From positions 1 through 21,626 of IMG/VR virus record IMGVR_UViG_3300006917_000174: a stretch of 21,626 nt of DNA; one strand, written 5' to 3'. Below the pieces are notes generated by a model. The model saw nothing but the letters and a program-made list of their open reading frames with translations, had not been told where the DNA came from and ran no database searches. Position numbers and translations under genes: made by a program. The DNA is from a virus. Of this stretch, positions 1 to 7,127 are shown piece after piece. Numbering within the stretch: the stretch's first letter is position 1; the number at the start of each line of letters is the position of its first letter.

Positions 1-296
1 CGTCTAATAAACGCGAAATGAATAATTTGTGTGAAATATGCGAAAGGATTCTGGCTTTTCTTCGGGTCAAAGTTATGAAGATATAAAATGCAATTTTCGA
101 GTGCATCTGAAATCATATCTTCTTTGTATGTATAATTGAAAAAATTTGGTTTATTCGACAATTTGGTGGCGATCTGTAACAGACATTCACCGACATAATC
201 CGGAATAGGCGGTTGCTCACCATTATCTAATGCCGCTTTGTAATCGGATAACACACGGAATAGTTCTTTGTTATCCACATAATGTTTCCCCGCCAT
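1..296 (-). CDS. 55: Late-gene sigma factor gp55, N-terminal part (cut by window edge)
   Basis: 98 residues are visible from an ATG at 296 whose A is the last base of the preceding TAA stop. YVDNKELFRVLSDYKAAL (6-23) parallels the T4 gp55 opening Y-V-N-N-K-E-L. EDMISDALENCILYLHNFDPKKSQNPFAYFTQII (58-91) parallels its sigma region 2-like core, where T4 has Q-E-M-I-A-D-G-I and L-H-N-F-D. gp55 replaces the host sigma factor on RNA polymerase and, with gp33 and the sliding clamp, recognises TATAAATA-type late promoters, eight of which are seen in this window. The rest of the protein lies outside. Confidence 0.93.
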   Translation of the reverse strand, partial: MAGKHYVDNKELFRVLSDYKAALDNGEQPPIPDYVGECLLQIATKLSNKPNFFNYTYKEDMISDALENCILYLHNFDPKKSQNPFAYFTQIIHFAFIR

Positions 297-769
297 TAGT
301 TTGGCCGTCCTTTTGGTGTATAGGTTCGTAAAATCTCTTCGAATAATTCATTGGTCGGTTCGGATGTTTTGGCAACAGCCGCATTATTCGATAATTCTTT
401 TGTGACATTCTGATATAATTTTTCATTATCGTATAAATTAACTGACCACGTCAAATATTCGCTGACCAGTAATGGTGATAAAAGAGCAACAGTTATCACC
501 ATTCCGCTTTCAATAAAATGCGCGTTATCATCGGTAAGTAACAACCACCGGCTAAACTTCGCCTTGATCTGTGTCATGCCAGAATCTCTGGACTCTTCTG
601 CCTTAAATGTTAGCATTAAAGGATTGCAAATCAAGACACCATAATTTTCTCGATGACGATATGCCGTACAAATAATCTCATCGCCCGTTATAAATTTCAC
701 AACAACCGGAGATGAATTATATAGAGGCTTATACTCTATTAAATCTAATTTTTTAAAATCAATAATCAT
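296..769 (-). CDS. Small protein with Sm/Hfq-like strand pattern
   Basis: A 157-residue protein of no assured function. Residues about 19-55 (SPVVVKFITGDEIICTAYRHRENYGVLICNPLMLTF) resemble Sm/Hfq-like barrels: a VVKFITGDEI strand, a turn, then GVLICNPLML. A later hydrophobic stretch, SGMVITVALLSPLLVSEYLTW (88-108), would be a further strand/helix or a weak membrane segment. Small proteins of this type next to uvsW and gp55 are familiar from T4-like marine phages. It is tightly coupled at both ends: ATGA overlap with the uvsW C-piece and TAATG overlap with gp55. RNA binding is only a guess from the fold. Confidence 0.55.
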   Translation of the reverse strand: MIIDFKKLDLIEYKPLYNSSPVVVKFITGDEIICTAYRHRENYGVLICNPLMLTFKAEESRDSGMTQIKAKFSRWLLLTDDNAHFIESGMVITVALLSPLLVSEYLTWSVNLYDNEKLYQNVTKELSNNAAVAKTSEPTNELFEEILRTYTPKGRPN

Positions 770-1105
770 GCATGTTCCTTTACTTGGTGGGCAAATAACT
801 CAACAGGGAAGGATTCCTGTTCATAAAATGATGAACGATGACCCCAATGTTTTATGCTATAGTTAGTATATTCGATATGATGCGCATCGTCAATGATGTC
901 CATCACATAGACAATTTTCTTGGATGCATGAAGACGCAGCCCACGACCGATGCTTTGTAATACTCGGTAACGACTTTTGGAAGGTGACGCGAACACCACA
1001 TGATGAATCCGTTTCACATTGACGCCTGTGGAAAATGTTCCGTCAATAGGACGCGATCAAAATCGCGTCCTTAACCACCTCTCTAGATATATTTGTTGGT
1101 TTCAT
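766..1105 (-). CDS. uvsW: UvsW helicase, C-terminal part, read in two frames
   Basis: ATG at 1105 has a strong GAGGAAATT Shine-Dalgarno and encodes MKPTNISREVVKDAILIASY before a TGA at 1045-1043. In the +1 frame the sequence continues GTFSTGVNVKRIHHVVF at once. Joined, AILIASY+GTFSTGVN is helicase motif V, and QSIGRGLRLH is motif VI, followed by the UvsW C-terminal region (VYVMDIIDDAHHIEYTNYSIKHWGH). A +1 slip at TAT-TGA-C would give one extra Asp. A GTG at 1017 could start the 83-residue second frame alone, without a Shine-Dalgarno. It may be a functional partner of the N-piece, a programmed frameshift product, or a decaying gene. Its TGA overlaps the next ATG (ATGA). Confidence 0.75.
1049..1070 (-). 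repeat. Perfect 9-bp inverted repeat before the TAT-TGA-C site
   Basis: Minus-strand GGACGCGAT (1070-1062), loop TTTG (1061-1058), ATCGCGTCC (1057-1049). The arm ends exactly one base before the TAT codon of the possible frameshift site. It lies inside conserved motif V codons (DAILIAS), so it may be partly accidental. Confidence 0.7.
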
Positions 1106-1133
1106 AATTTCCTCATGTGTTATAGTATATCAT

Positions 1134-1165
1134 AAAAAAAGGGGAAGGTAACATATACCTTCCCC
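1134..1165 (-). terminator. Rho-independent terminator after the virion-type gene
   Basis: A perfect 10-bp stem (1141-1150 with 1156-1165, GGGGAAGGTA on the plus strand) around a 5-base loop, followed on the minus strand by seven T residues (1140-1134). It ends the structural gene 25 bases past its stop and separates it from the uvsW C-piece. Confidence 0.93.
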
Positions 1166-1189
1166 CTCAACGTTTAATTAACGACCAGA

Positions 1190-1978
1190 TTACTCAGGAA
1201 GAATCGTGTCGTCACTCGCGTCAGACGTAATCGATTTCATGGCAACAAGAGTCTCATATTGTACGCGATTGCCGAACGCCTTACGAAGCACCCAACCGGC
1301 TGATGTAACCTTCATCTGCTCCGTGGTGAGCGCAGCCGTAGCAGTCGCACCCGTGCCGCCGCCACCAAACGATACGGACGGGGCGCTCGTGTATCCGGTG
1401 CCATTCGCCGTAATAGTGACTGCGGCCACACCGAAGGAAAGGTCAAGCTTTAACCCGGTTCCTGAACCTCCGGTTGGAGTGTTATTAGCCAGCGTTGGCA
1501 ATGCGGTATATGAACCCGCCGCATTAATTGACAAGGTCAACACACCACCGGTTGAATTTGTCGTCAAGATGTTGGCCTTAGCCGCAACGGTTGACGTGCC
1601 ACCAGCAATGGTCACAACCTCACCATTTGCGTATGCGGAGCCGCCACCACCACCACCAAGGGCCACGGTCACAACTTTCGCCGTTGCCGTTGCCGTCGCA
1701 TTAGTCGTCGCCGCACCAGCAAATGCGACGGTCGGTCGAACGGTAAACCCAGACCCCGGTGCTGTGACGGTTACCGCAGAAACGCCGCCCAATGAGTCTA
1801 CCATTTCCGCAGGAGATACCCCAAAGGTGCCAACGGTCGCCCCTGTGATGAACGCACCCGATGTCACATTATTAAACAAGTTTGCTTGATTTTCTGTATT
1901 TGCGGTCTTATTGACATAAGCGGTCGCCCAGATTGGTGACGAATTTGCTCTATCAATTTTGCCCCATTGCTTTGACAT
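1190..1978 (-). CDS. Glycine-rich virion-type protein (beta repeats)
   Basis: A 262-residue protein opening SKQWGKIDRANSSPIWA and ending WVLRKAFGNRVQYETLVAMKSITSDASDDTILPE (positions 229-262); this head and tail recur in a structural protein of T4-like marine phages. Between them are three beta repeats at about 68-100, 146-181 and 186-216, each with a core like ITANGTGYTSAPSVSFGGGG, and a run of six glycines at 108-113. It is probably exported into the virion surface or tail, function unknown. CGAGGG lies upstream of the ATG. It has its own promoter box and a strong terminator and sits between the two parts of uvsW. Confidence 0.72.
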   Translation of the reverse strand: MSKQWGKIDRANSSPIWATAYVNKTANTENQANLFNNVTSGAFITGATVGTFGVSPAEMVDSLGGVSAVTVTAPGSGFTVRPTVAFAGAATTNATATATAKVVTVALGGGGGGSAYANGEVVTIAGGTSTVAAKANILTTNSTGGVLTLSINAAGSYTALPTLANNTPTGGSGTGLKLDLSFGVAAVTITANGTGYTSAPSVSFGGGGTGATATAALTTEQMKVTSAGWVLRKAFGNRVQYETLVAMKSITSDASDDTILPE

Positions 1979-2022
1979 AAAAGGTGCCCTCGTGAAAAAA
2001 GTTAACTACGGTAAAAAAAGTT

Positions 2023-2169
2023 CTACCCTTCATTATTTAGTATCCACGAATCGGCTACATCATCATCGGTTGTTATGTCTGACGCTGGTTTTGAATCACC
2101 ATTTGTGAGCGGTACTAATTCTGTCGGCACACACCGCACGTATTTTTCACCAAATGTCAACAGAATATG
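2023..2169 (-). other. Hint/intein-like tail on the UvsW N-terminal part
   Basis: Residues 392-439 of the uvsW N-piece. Two readings fit. (a) Block A from Cys404: CVPTELVPLTNG then DITTDDDVADS aligns without gaps to gp41-8-type IntN openings, with T-N-G at positions 10-12 and an Asp at 24. (b) Block B: HILLTFGEKYVRCVPTE resembles the strand L-x-x-G-x-x-x-R-C-T-P-x-H, with Thr and His replaced by Val and Glu. No matching IntC or HN-C/S/T junction is visible before the C-piece, so this would be a remnant. Confidence 0.4.
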
Positions 2170-3342
2170 CTCGGGCTGCTCTAGAAGATTGCGCACTCGC
2201 TCACGACTTTCAGCCGAGACACCGCCACTCACGTAGTACACAGGTCGCGTCCCCTGTACATGCGCCTTCATCTTTTCAAATAAGGGTTTCCCGTGTTTTT
2301 CCACAAAAGTAAACAGCACGAGAACGTTTCCGGGCAGTTGCCCTACAAAGTTCACCAGCCAATCCATACGTCCCGAATGCTGAATAAAATAATCAACCTC
2401 ATCCCGATAATTGCGTTTATGTTCACGCACAAACCATCGTTCATAGTCGGAGTATTCCAAGACATGACCTTGAATTTTAATAGGGGTCAAATGCCCTATT
2501 TTTTGTAAATCAGCAGTCTTTGCAACACGATGGGCTGGCCCAAATGCGCCTTCAACCATTAATTTATTTGATTTCGCGTCATCCAATGTTCCAGTGACGC
2601 CAATCCGCACGGCGCAATCAGGCAACTTTCCCATGATATCTCGTAAGGATTCCGCCTTAAATAAATGTGCCTCATCACCAAAAATGGTCTGATACCGACT
2701 AAACCATTTCTCTGGTTGTTTGAAAATGGACTGCCATGTCGAAATGACGACAGGTTTTTCTGTATCTTTCGGTCGTCCCCCCATGATAATATGAACACTG
2801 TCATCAACCGTGTTCCAGCCGTAATCATACCAATCCTGCAACATTTGCGTAACCAAGGAAATATTTGGCACGACTAACAGTACCGGCCCGTGCGACATTC
2901 TGGCGCGAACCATATAATATAGCACAAGGCTTTTACCTGAAGCGGTGGGCGATAAAATCACACACCGTTGTTGATGTAGGGCATGTGTGATAGCGTCTTT
3001 CTGGTAGCTACGCACGTCGAACGGAACCGGATGGGCGTTGATCAATGCTTCGGTTTGCAAGGCCGTCCAGCCGCTTGTGGACGCAGGCAAACGGTTCTCT
3101 ACAGAGTAGCCGCGTTTCTTCGCCCACGTCATGATCTTTTGCGCGAGTCCTGCGTAGATCAGTTTTGTTGTGCGGTTGTATAGCCGTATGTGTCCGTTCC
3201 ACCCACGGCGAAACTTTTTCATGTATTGTGCGCCGGGAACCACAAAACTAAATTCATCGGATAATTCCCGCTCGATGGATTCTGGGCACCATACGTAACA
3301 ATACGCTTGATTATAGGGAGCTATGACAATATCAGCGGTCAC
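2023..3342 (-). CDS. uvsW: UvsW helicase, N-terminal part, with a non-helicase tail
   Basis: A 439-residue piece of the UvsW superfamily 2 helicase (T4 about 500-590). Start is GTG at 3342, with AAGGAT before it and GTGA overlap with uvsY. Residues 108-118 (FDVRSYQKDA) hold the Q-type motif, SPTASGKSLV (131-140) is Walker A, FGDEAHLF (221-228) is DEAH motif II, and GVTGTL (248-253) is motif III. The second RecA-like domain begins (VLVLFTFVEKHG, YYVSGGVSAESRERV) but stops at about Glu391, before motifs V and VI. Residues 392-439 do not match a helicase and look Hint-like. Motifs V and VI are found at 1041-766 instead. On its own this piece should lack helicase activity. Confidence 0.9.
   Translation of the reverse strand: MTADIVIAPYNQAYCYVWCPESIERELSDEFSFVVPGAQYMKKFRRGWNGHIRLYNRTTKLIYAGLAQKIMTWAKKRGYSVENRLPASTSGWTALQTEALINAHPVPFDVRSYQKDAITHALHQQRCVILSPTASGKSLVLYYMVRARMSHGPVLLVVPNISLVTQMLQDWYDYGWNTVDDSVHIIMGGRPKDTEKPVVISTWQSIFKQPEKWFSRYQTIFGDEAHLFKAESLRDIMGKLPDCAVRIGVTGTLDDAKSNKLMVEGAFGPAHRVAKTADLQKIGHLTPIKIQGHVLEYSDYERWFVREHKRNYRDEVDYFIQHSGRMDWLVNFVGQLPGNVLVLFTFVEKHGKPLFEKMKAHVQGTRPVYYVSGGVSAESRERVRNLLEQPEHILLTFGEKYVRCVPTELVPLTNGDSKPASDITTDDDVADSWILNNEG
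2034..2041 (-). promoter_or_regulatory. Late promoter box ACTAAATA before the virion-type gene
   Basis: Minus-strand ACTAAATA inside the last codons of the uvsW N-piece, 55 bases before the ATG at 1978. It gives the inserted structural gene its own late promoter. Confidence 0.65.
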
Positions 3343-3776
3343 ATCGATCCTTGGCTAAATTTAAGATATTCCACATACGTCTTAATAGAAAACCCACGAT
3401 TACCGATAGTTTTAATAATATCTTCGATAAAATCCAGCTTCGTATTTTGCATTTCCAATTTCGTTTTTGCCGCAGCGAGTTCCGCATCACCAACGAGATA
3501 TGCGTCGATTTCGGTACGGACCAGCCGCAAATGTTGAACGGGCCATCCGCGTCGTTCACGTTCAGCTTCATCCATGCGACCCAACAACCAATCAAACTTG
3601 GCCAGTCGCAGCACATCATAATCTTGCTTGATCATGAGGTAGCGTTGTTTTTCATTCGTGTAGATATTCCACCACTTACTATGAAGCGTGGGTATTTTGC
3701 GAAGTTCTTTATCGGGCTGTGACAGGTCTAACTCACTATCTACCGCCCATTCAGCATGAAGTTTGTCAAGAGTCAT
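3339..3776 (-). CDS. uvsY: Recombination mediator UvsY
   Basis: A 145-residue protein; T4 UvsY is 137. It begins with a Leu-rich helix (TLDKLHAEWAVDSELDL), then LHSKWWNIYTNEKQRYLMIK, paralleling the T4 L-Y-S-K-W-L block, KLEMQNTKLDFIEDIIKTI, and closes GNRGFSIKTYVEYLKF, where T4 has S-R-G-F-A-I-K. UvsY loads the UvsX recombinase on gp32-coated single-stranded DNA. Its TGA overlaps the GTG start of uvsW (GTGA). The pair belongs to recombination-dependent replication, and the same adjacency is known in T4 and cyanophages. Confidence 0.88.
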   Translation of the reverse strand: MTLDKLHAEWAVDSELDLSQPDKELRKIPTLHSKWWNIYTNEKQRYLMIKQDYDVLRLAKFDWLLGRMDEAERERRGWPVQHLRLVRTEIDAYLVGDAELAAAKTKLEMQNTKLDFIEDIIKTIGNRGFSIKTYVEYLKFSQGSM

Positions 3777-3785
3777 AAGACTCTA

Positions 3786-4358
3786 TTATACCATAGTGAC
3801 GATGGAAAAATAGTCGTATTCAAACGTCGCGGTTGAAATTAATGGAATGTTTGTATCAGTTGTGGTGGTGGAGAAACGAACCGTACCTAACTGTGTGATG
3901 TATAAGTTATGAAAGAGAAAACGCAACAGCGGCTTGCGGTCCACCCCAACAATAGTCAAGCCCGCCTCAGTTGAAGTTAATGCGTTGAACTGTTCGTTAA
4001 CACGGGTCACAGGCCACGCAAATTCATAATGATCTTCCATAAACTGTGCCGTCAATTCTGAACGATCATGACCACCCGTCATGCCGTTTAGCCATGAATG
4101 CATCTCACGATGTGCGGTAAACTGTTCATCAATCATAAACGTCACCACCAGCGATTCATAATTCAACCGGTCGCCGGTATGATGCACGGCCAACCCCGGC
4201 GCAGCCATACGTGCAGGCGTACACATGATTCCGGGGAGGGTCACTTCTTGTAGTAAAAATGAGAGATGTGGCAACCGAGCAAACGTCATCACATGATTCA
4301 TGGGTGACGCTGGGAACAAATTAAACGTGTTTGTGGTCGATGGTAATGGTGTAATCAT
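3786..4358 (-). CDS. Tail tube-fold structural protein (tail or baseplate)
   Basis: A 190-residue protein. Its layout, MTFARLPHLSFLLQEVTLPGI (24-44) followed by GDRLNYESLVVTFMIDEQF (62-80) and MHSWLNGMTGG, is that of T4 tube-fold proteins as used by gp19 and by the tube initiators gp54 and gp48. The second half repeats hydrophobic strands (GLTIVGVDRKPLLRFLFHNL, ISTATFEYDYFSIV). In T4-like cyanophages the slot before uvsY is filled by gp3, the tail terminator; I see no clear gp3 pattern, so I do not assign it. A tail or baseplate role is likely, the exact part not. It starts 3 bases after the methyltransferase stop. Confidence 0.6.
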   Translation of the reverse strand: MITPLPSTTNTFNLFPASPMNHVMTFARLPHLSFLLQEVTLPGIMCTPARMAAPGLAVHHTGDRLNYESLVVTFMIDEQFTAHREMHSWLNGMTGGHDRSELTAQFMEDHYEFAWPVTRVNEQFNALTSTEAGLTIVGVDRKPLLRFLFHNLYITQLGTVRFSTTTTDTNIPLISTATFEYDYFSIVTMV

Positions 4359-4361
4359 AAA

Positions 4362-5051
4362 TTATTCATGTTTCTTTGTAGGTTTTTCTGACGAACTGCG
4401 TTGCGATTTGGCTTTAGTCACGATGACGGCGTTTGAAGAAATCGCTTTATGCCCGGTGAGCTTTTGCACAGAAAATTCCCCACCTAAAATACCTCGGACA
4501 TATTCCGCTAACTCGTTACCATCAAAGCCTTTTTGATAGACGCGAGTCGTTCCGGTTTTGGTTTTCTTCAACACCCACACAGAACGAGGTTCGTCACCTG
4601 TTTCAATGTTTTTAATCTTTTCAATATCCCCATTCCACGAACGAGAACTAATGATGGCATGACCACCGTTGGCTAAAACATGACCAATGTGTGCAACAAC
4701 CTGTTCACGTAATTCGGGAATCAACACGTTCACGACATTTAAACAGACCACCGCATCATACGGACCCGTCACTTCGCTGGATGAATAATACGTGGGTTGG
4801 TATTTCGCCCGTTCAGCATGTGGCTCATATGATTCAATGGTAATGTCGGTGCCGAGTACCGACTGCATGGCAATGTGTCCCACGCCAAACCCCGAGCCAT
4901 AATCTAGCACCGTAGCATGTTTGGACAACATCGGTTGCAGCAGCCGTGCGGTTTTTTTGTAACTGGAAATCGTTGACGCAGTTGGTGTCGTCTCGGACCC
5001 GGCTTGATGTTTAATGGTTTCGGTAAATTGAGAGAATGTTTTCATGATCAT
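4362..5051 (-). CDS. Class I SAM-dependent methyltransferase
   Basis: A 229-residue protein with a Rossmann-type methyltransferase fold: motif I VLDYGSGFGVGHIAM (48-62) binding S-adenosylmethionine, an acidic motif II end at ESYEPHAERAKY (73-84), and a motif IV-like YDAVVCLNVVNVLIP (98-112), followed by strand GGHAIISSRSWNG. The small-molecule/protein type of motif IV, with no N/D-P-P-Y, argues against an adenine DNA methylase. The C-terminus is Lys/Ser-rich and probably disordered. The stop of the kinase-like gene is followed at once by ATG ATC ATG, so either of two Mets (5051 or 5045) may start it; MKTFSQF looks the more natural. Substrate unknown. Confidence 0.8.
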   Translation of the reverse strand: MIMKTFSQFTETIKHQAGSETTPTASTISSYKKTARLLQPMLSKHATVLDYGSGFGVGHIAMQSVLGTDITIESYEPHAERAKYQPTYYSSSEVTGPYDAVVCLNVVNVLIPELREQVVAHIGHVLANGGHAIISSRSWNGDIEKIKNIETGDEPRSVWVLKKTKTGTTRVYQKGFDGNELAEYVRGILGGEFSVQKLTGHKAISSNAVIVTKAKSQRSSSEKPTKKHE

Positions 5052-5738
5052 TCAGGAATAGTAGGTTTTCCAGATATCGCTCGACAACCCCAAATCAATA
5101 ATCACCGGTCGTTCGGTATGAGTCTTGGGGTCCATGTAGATAGCCCAATTACGAATGCTTTGTAAATCTTGTATGCCGATTTGTTTCATGTCATAATTGC
5201 CAACGAACTCGGTAAAGTTTTTTGCAAGTTCTGACTCAGGATCAATGTCCTTATATGTCGTGGGAGAATACCCGCCATACATCGCATGTCGTTGTCCGCT
5301 TTCAAAAAATGCATACTGCATTAATTGCACCGGACTGCCGCCACACGCTTTCTTAAAATCTTTCAACGTCGCTTTTCGACCAAACTCCGTATGTATCCAC
5401 GTCGGTTCTTCGTTCCGTTCATCATAATCAATACCGGGAATCGTTAATTCCAGATTATCCAAATACTGGTCATGAAAGAAAAACTGCACCTCATGTTCAT
5501 TTTGCGCAATGCCTTTTTGATTCATCGCAATTTTTAAGACCGTATCTCGGCCTTCGTAGGGTATCTTAAATGCCACACGCGAACTTCCCTTACCGATTTG
5601 CTGGGCACGTTCTTTGGCATACTTGACACGTTTGGCAAATGGCACATGCGCGTCAAATATCTTTGCGTCCCATTCACTGGGAATGGGCATTTCTTCGAGC
5701 GACATTTCGGTGAGAAGTGTATCAATAATGCGTAGCAT
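5052..5738 (-). CDS. Small protein-kinase-like protein
   Basis: A 228-residue protein with the order of protein-kinase motifs in miniature: glycine loop QQIGKGSSRVAFKI (46-59), a Val-x-Lys-type lysine in TVLKIAMN (Lys69), an acidic helix QNEHEVQFF (Glu81/Glu83), a possible catalytic loop IGIQDLQSIRNWAI (Asp191, Asn197), and PVIIDLGLSSDI (211-222) in place of the DFG loop (Asp215, Gly217). Spacing Asp-to-Asn is one longer than usual, so activity is uncertain. The opening MLRIIDTLLTEM resembles starts of small phage proteins of this sort. It shares its message with the methyltransferase after it, whose ATG follows its TGA stop directly. Substrate unknown. Confidence 0.55.
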   Translation of the reverse strand: MLRIIDTLLTEMSLEEMPIPSEWDAKIFDAHVPFAKRVKYAKERAQQIGKGSSRVAFKIPYEGRDTVLKIAMNQKGIAQNEHEVQFFFHDQYLDNLELTIPGIDYDERNEEPTWIHTEFGRKATLKDFKKACGGSPVQLMQYAFFESGQRHAMYGGYSPTTYKDIDPESELAKNFTEFVGNYDMKQIGIQDLQSIRNWAIYMDPKTHTERPVIIDLGLSSDIWKTYYS

Positions 5739-5744
5739 ACAGAG

Positions 5745-5752
5745 TATTTATG
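5745..5752 (-). promoter_or_regulatory. Late promoter box CATAAATA abutting the kinase-like gene
   Basis: Minus-strand CATAAATA overlaps the stop region of the endonuclease gene and ends 6 bases before the next ATG. No Shine-Dalgarno is present. As with the portal box, transcription would start at about the ATG itself. Confidence 0.55.
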
Positions 5753-7127
5753 GTTTCTGATATAACCAGACCGTCTGCCCCGCATCCCACAATCTTCGAT
5801 AACCATTCGCAAACATGTTCTCGGCTTCGGTTAATTGCGCATCGAAATTCAGAAATTTCTTGGCTAACTTATGTTTCTGAAATAATAACCGCGAATACAT
5901 CACTCCATCCAACACATACCCATAACCGGGTGGCGTTGTATTTATTAATTGAAATCCTAATTCTGAGTAAATATTGCCCGTAAACAACCGTCTGTCGGCG
6001 TATGACACCATTGTGTCACCACTGGTCATATACTGAATAATTCGCGCCCATAACCGTTGTGCGCCTCCAATAACGGTCGTATGCGTCTTGACGGCTAGAC
6101 GTAGCAGTTCCCACGAATGTTGGGAAAATCTCGATTCGCCTATCGTTAATACCATCACCAATTCATGTTGTAGATAGAGTCCCACCGCATGTTTATATGG
6201 ACAAAACCCTTGAATATGGTTCGCATTCAAAAATGTACGGCATTCATCGAGCGTCGGTTGGCCTACGGTACAGCGTCGAGCGCCAACACACGTCGTGGTT
6301 TTCACACATCGAGCGATAATAGATTTACAAATGTCGGGTGTGGTGTTCCATTCAGTATCCCAAAATTGTAACAGATGGATGCCCACCGCTGCGGCCATGT
6401 CATGTTTTTTCGCATGTCTTCGGCGCTGTTCTGTCGTTTCGGTGGTATTAAAACTGTGCCAATAGGTTCCGTGGTATTCAATACCAAGCTTATATTCCGG
6501 TAAATAAATGTCTATCTCATACGGCGCAATACATTGTCTGTCCCGGCGTATGATATGTTGTATGCCCAATTCTTGTAAATATTCTACGATTTGGTCTTCA
6601 CCGCCGGTATATTGCACTATATGTTGGGTGGGCACAATACCATGTTCATGAAAGATGCCCGTCATGAATGATTGTGAACAACCCATGTCTTTCGCAATTT
6701 GCGTGAGGGTTTTCTGTTGGTTCTGCGCAATCAACCAGTCTTTATCATCTAACAGTTCTGGTGCAGTATAATGACGACGTTTTGATTCACGCATAGACTC
6801 CGATATCGTGTGTCTATACTCAGGGTCTGCCCATAGCGCAGTTATTTTTTGACGTATATTGTTGACAAATGAAGGATCATTACGCACATCTTTCATGCGT
6901 GAACGATAAGACTCATCCGTCCATCGACGTTTTAGCGACTGCGACCGTTTCTCGCGGGATTCATCAGAATGCATGGTTTGCAACGACGGCGTTGTATGAT
7001 AGGCTTCTTTCATCCGTTCTGATTGCGCCTTGCGTTCTTGTTCAGACTCATACCGGCGTCGTGCAGCGTCACGCAGTTTTTGAATATGTTCTGGGCTTTT
7101 CTTTTGGCCGGGAGATCCTTTAGGCAT
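5748..7127 (-). CDS. Vsr-like (EDxHD) homing endonuclease with NUMOD3-like repeats
   Basis: A 459-residue protein. Residues 1-120 hold basic repeats (KKSPEHIQKLRDAARRR, SDESREKRSQSLKRRW) of NUMOD3 type. Residues 128-164 look like a helix-turn-helix (TLTQIAKDMGCSQSFMTGIF). The nuclease core at about 175-260 has Y-E204-I-D206-I-Y-L-P-E, then G-I-E217-Y-H-G-T-Y-W-H224-S, the E-x-D...E...H layout of the Vsr-like EDxHD family (I-Bth0305I; also the family described with fractured phage genes). The C-terminal 180 residues are a domain often attached to this nuclease, function unknown to me. Its ATG overlaps the stop of the HNH gene (TAATG), so the pair is co-translated. Having two different endonucleases in tandem is unusual. 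Confidence 0.85.
   Translation of the reverse strand: MPKGSPGQKKSPEHIQKLRDAARRRYESEQERKAQSERMKEAYHTTPSLQTMHSDESREKRSQSLKRRWTDESYRSRMKDVRNDPSFVNNIRQKITALWADPEYRHTISESMRESKRRHYTAPELLDDKDWLIAQNQQKTLTQIAKDMGCSQSFMTGIFHEHGIVPTQHIVQYTGGEDQIVEYLQELGIQHIIRRDRQCIAPYEIDIYLPEYKLGIEYHGTYWHSFNTTETTEQRRRHAKKHDMAAAVGIHLLQFWDTEWNTTPDICKSIIARCVKTTTCVGARRCTVGQPTLDECRTFLNANHIQGFCPYKHAVGLYLQHELVMVLTIGESRFSQHSWELLRLAVKTHTTVIGGAQRLWARIIQYMTSGDTMVSYADRRLFTGNIYSELGFQLINTTPPGYGYVLDGVMYSRLLFQKHKLAKKFLNFDAQLTEAENMFANGYRRLWDAGQTVWLYQKP

Noticed and set aside
766-1105. Split-intein C-fragment before the UvsW C-terminal piece
   Set aside because: All three frames upstream of motif V were read; none shows an HN followed by C, S or T junction or IntC strands.
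1206-1889. 227-residue plus-strand open frame opposite the virion-type gene
   Set aside because: The minus-strand gene has family features, promoter, Shine-Dalgarno and terminator; the plus frame is its Pro/Val-rich shadow.
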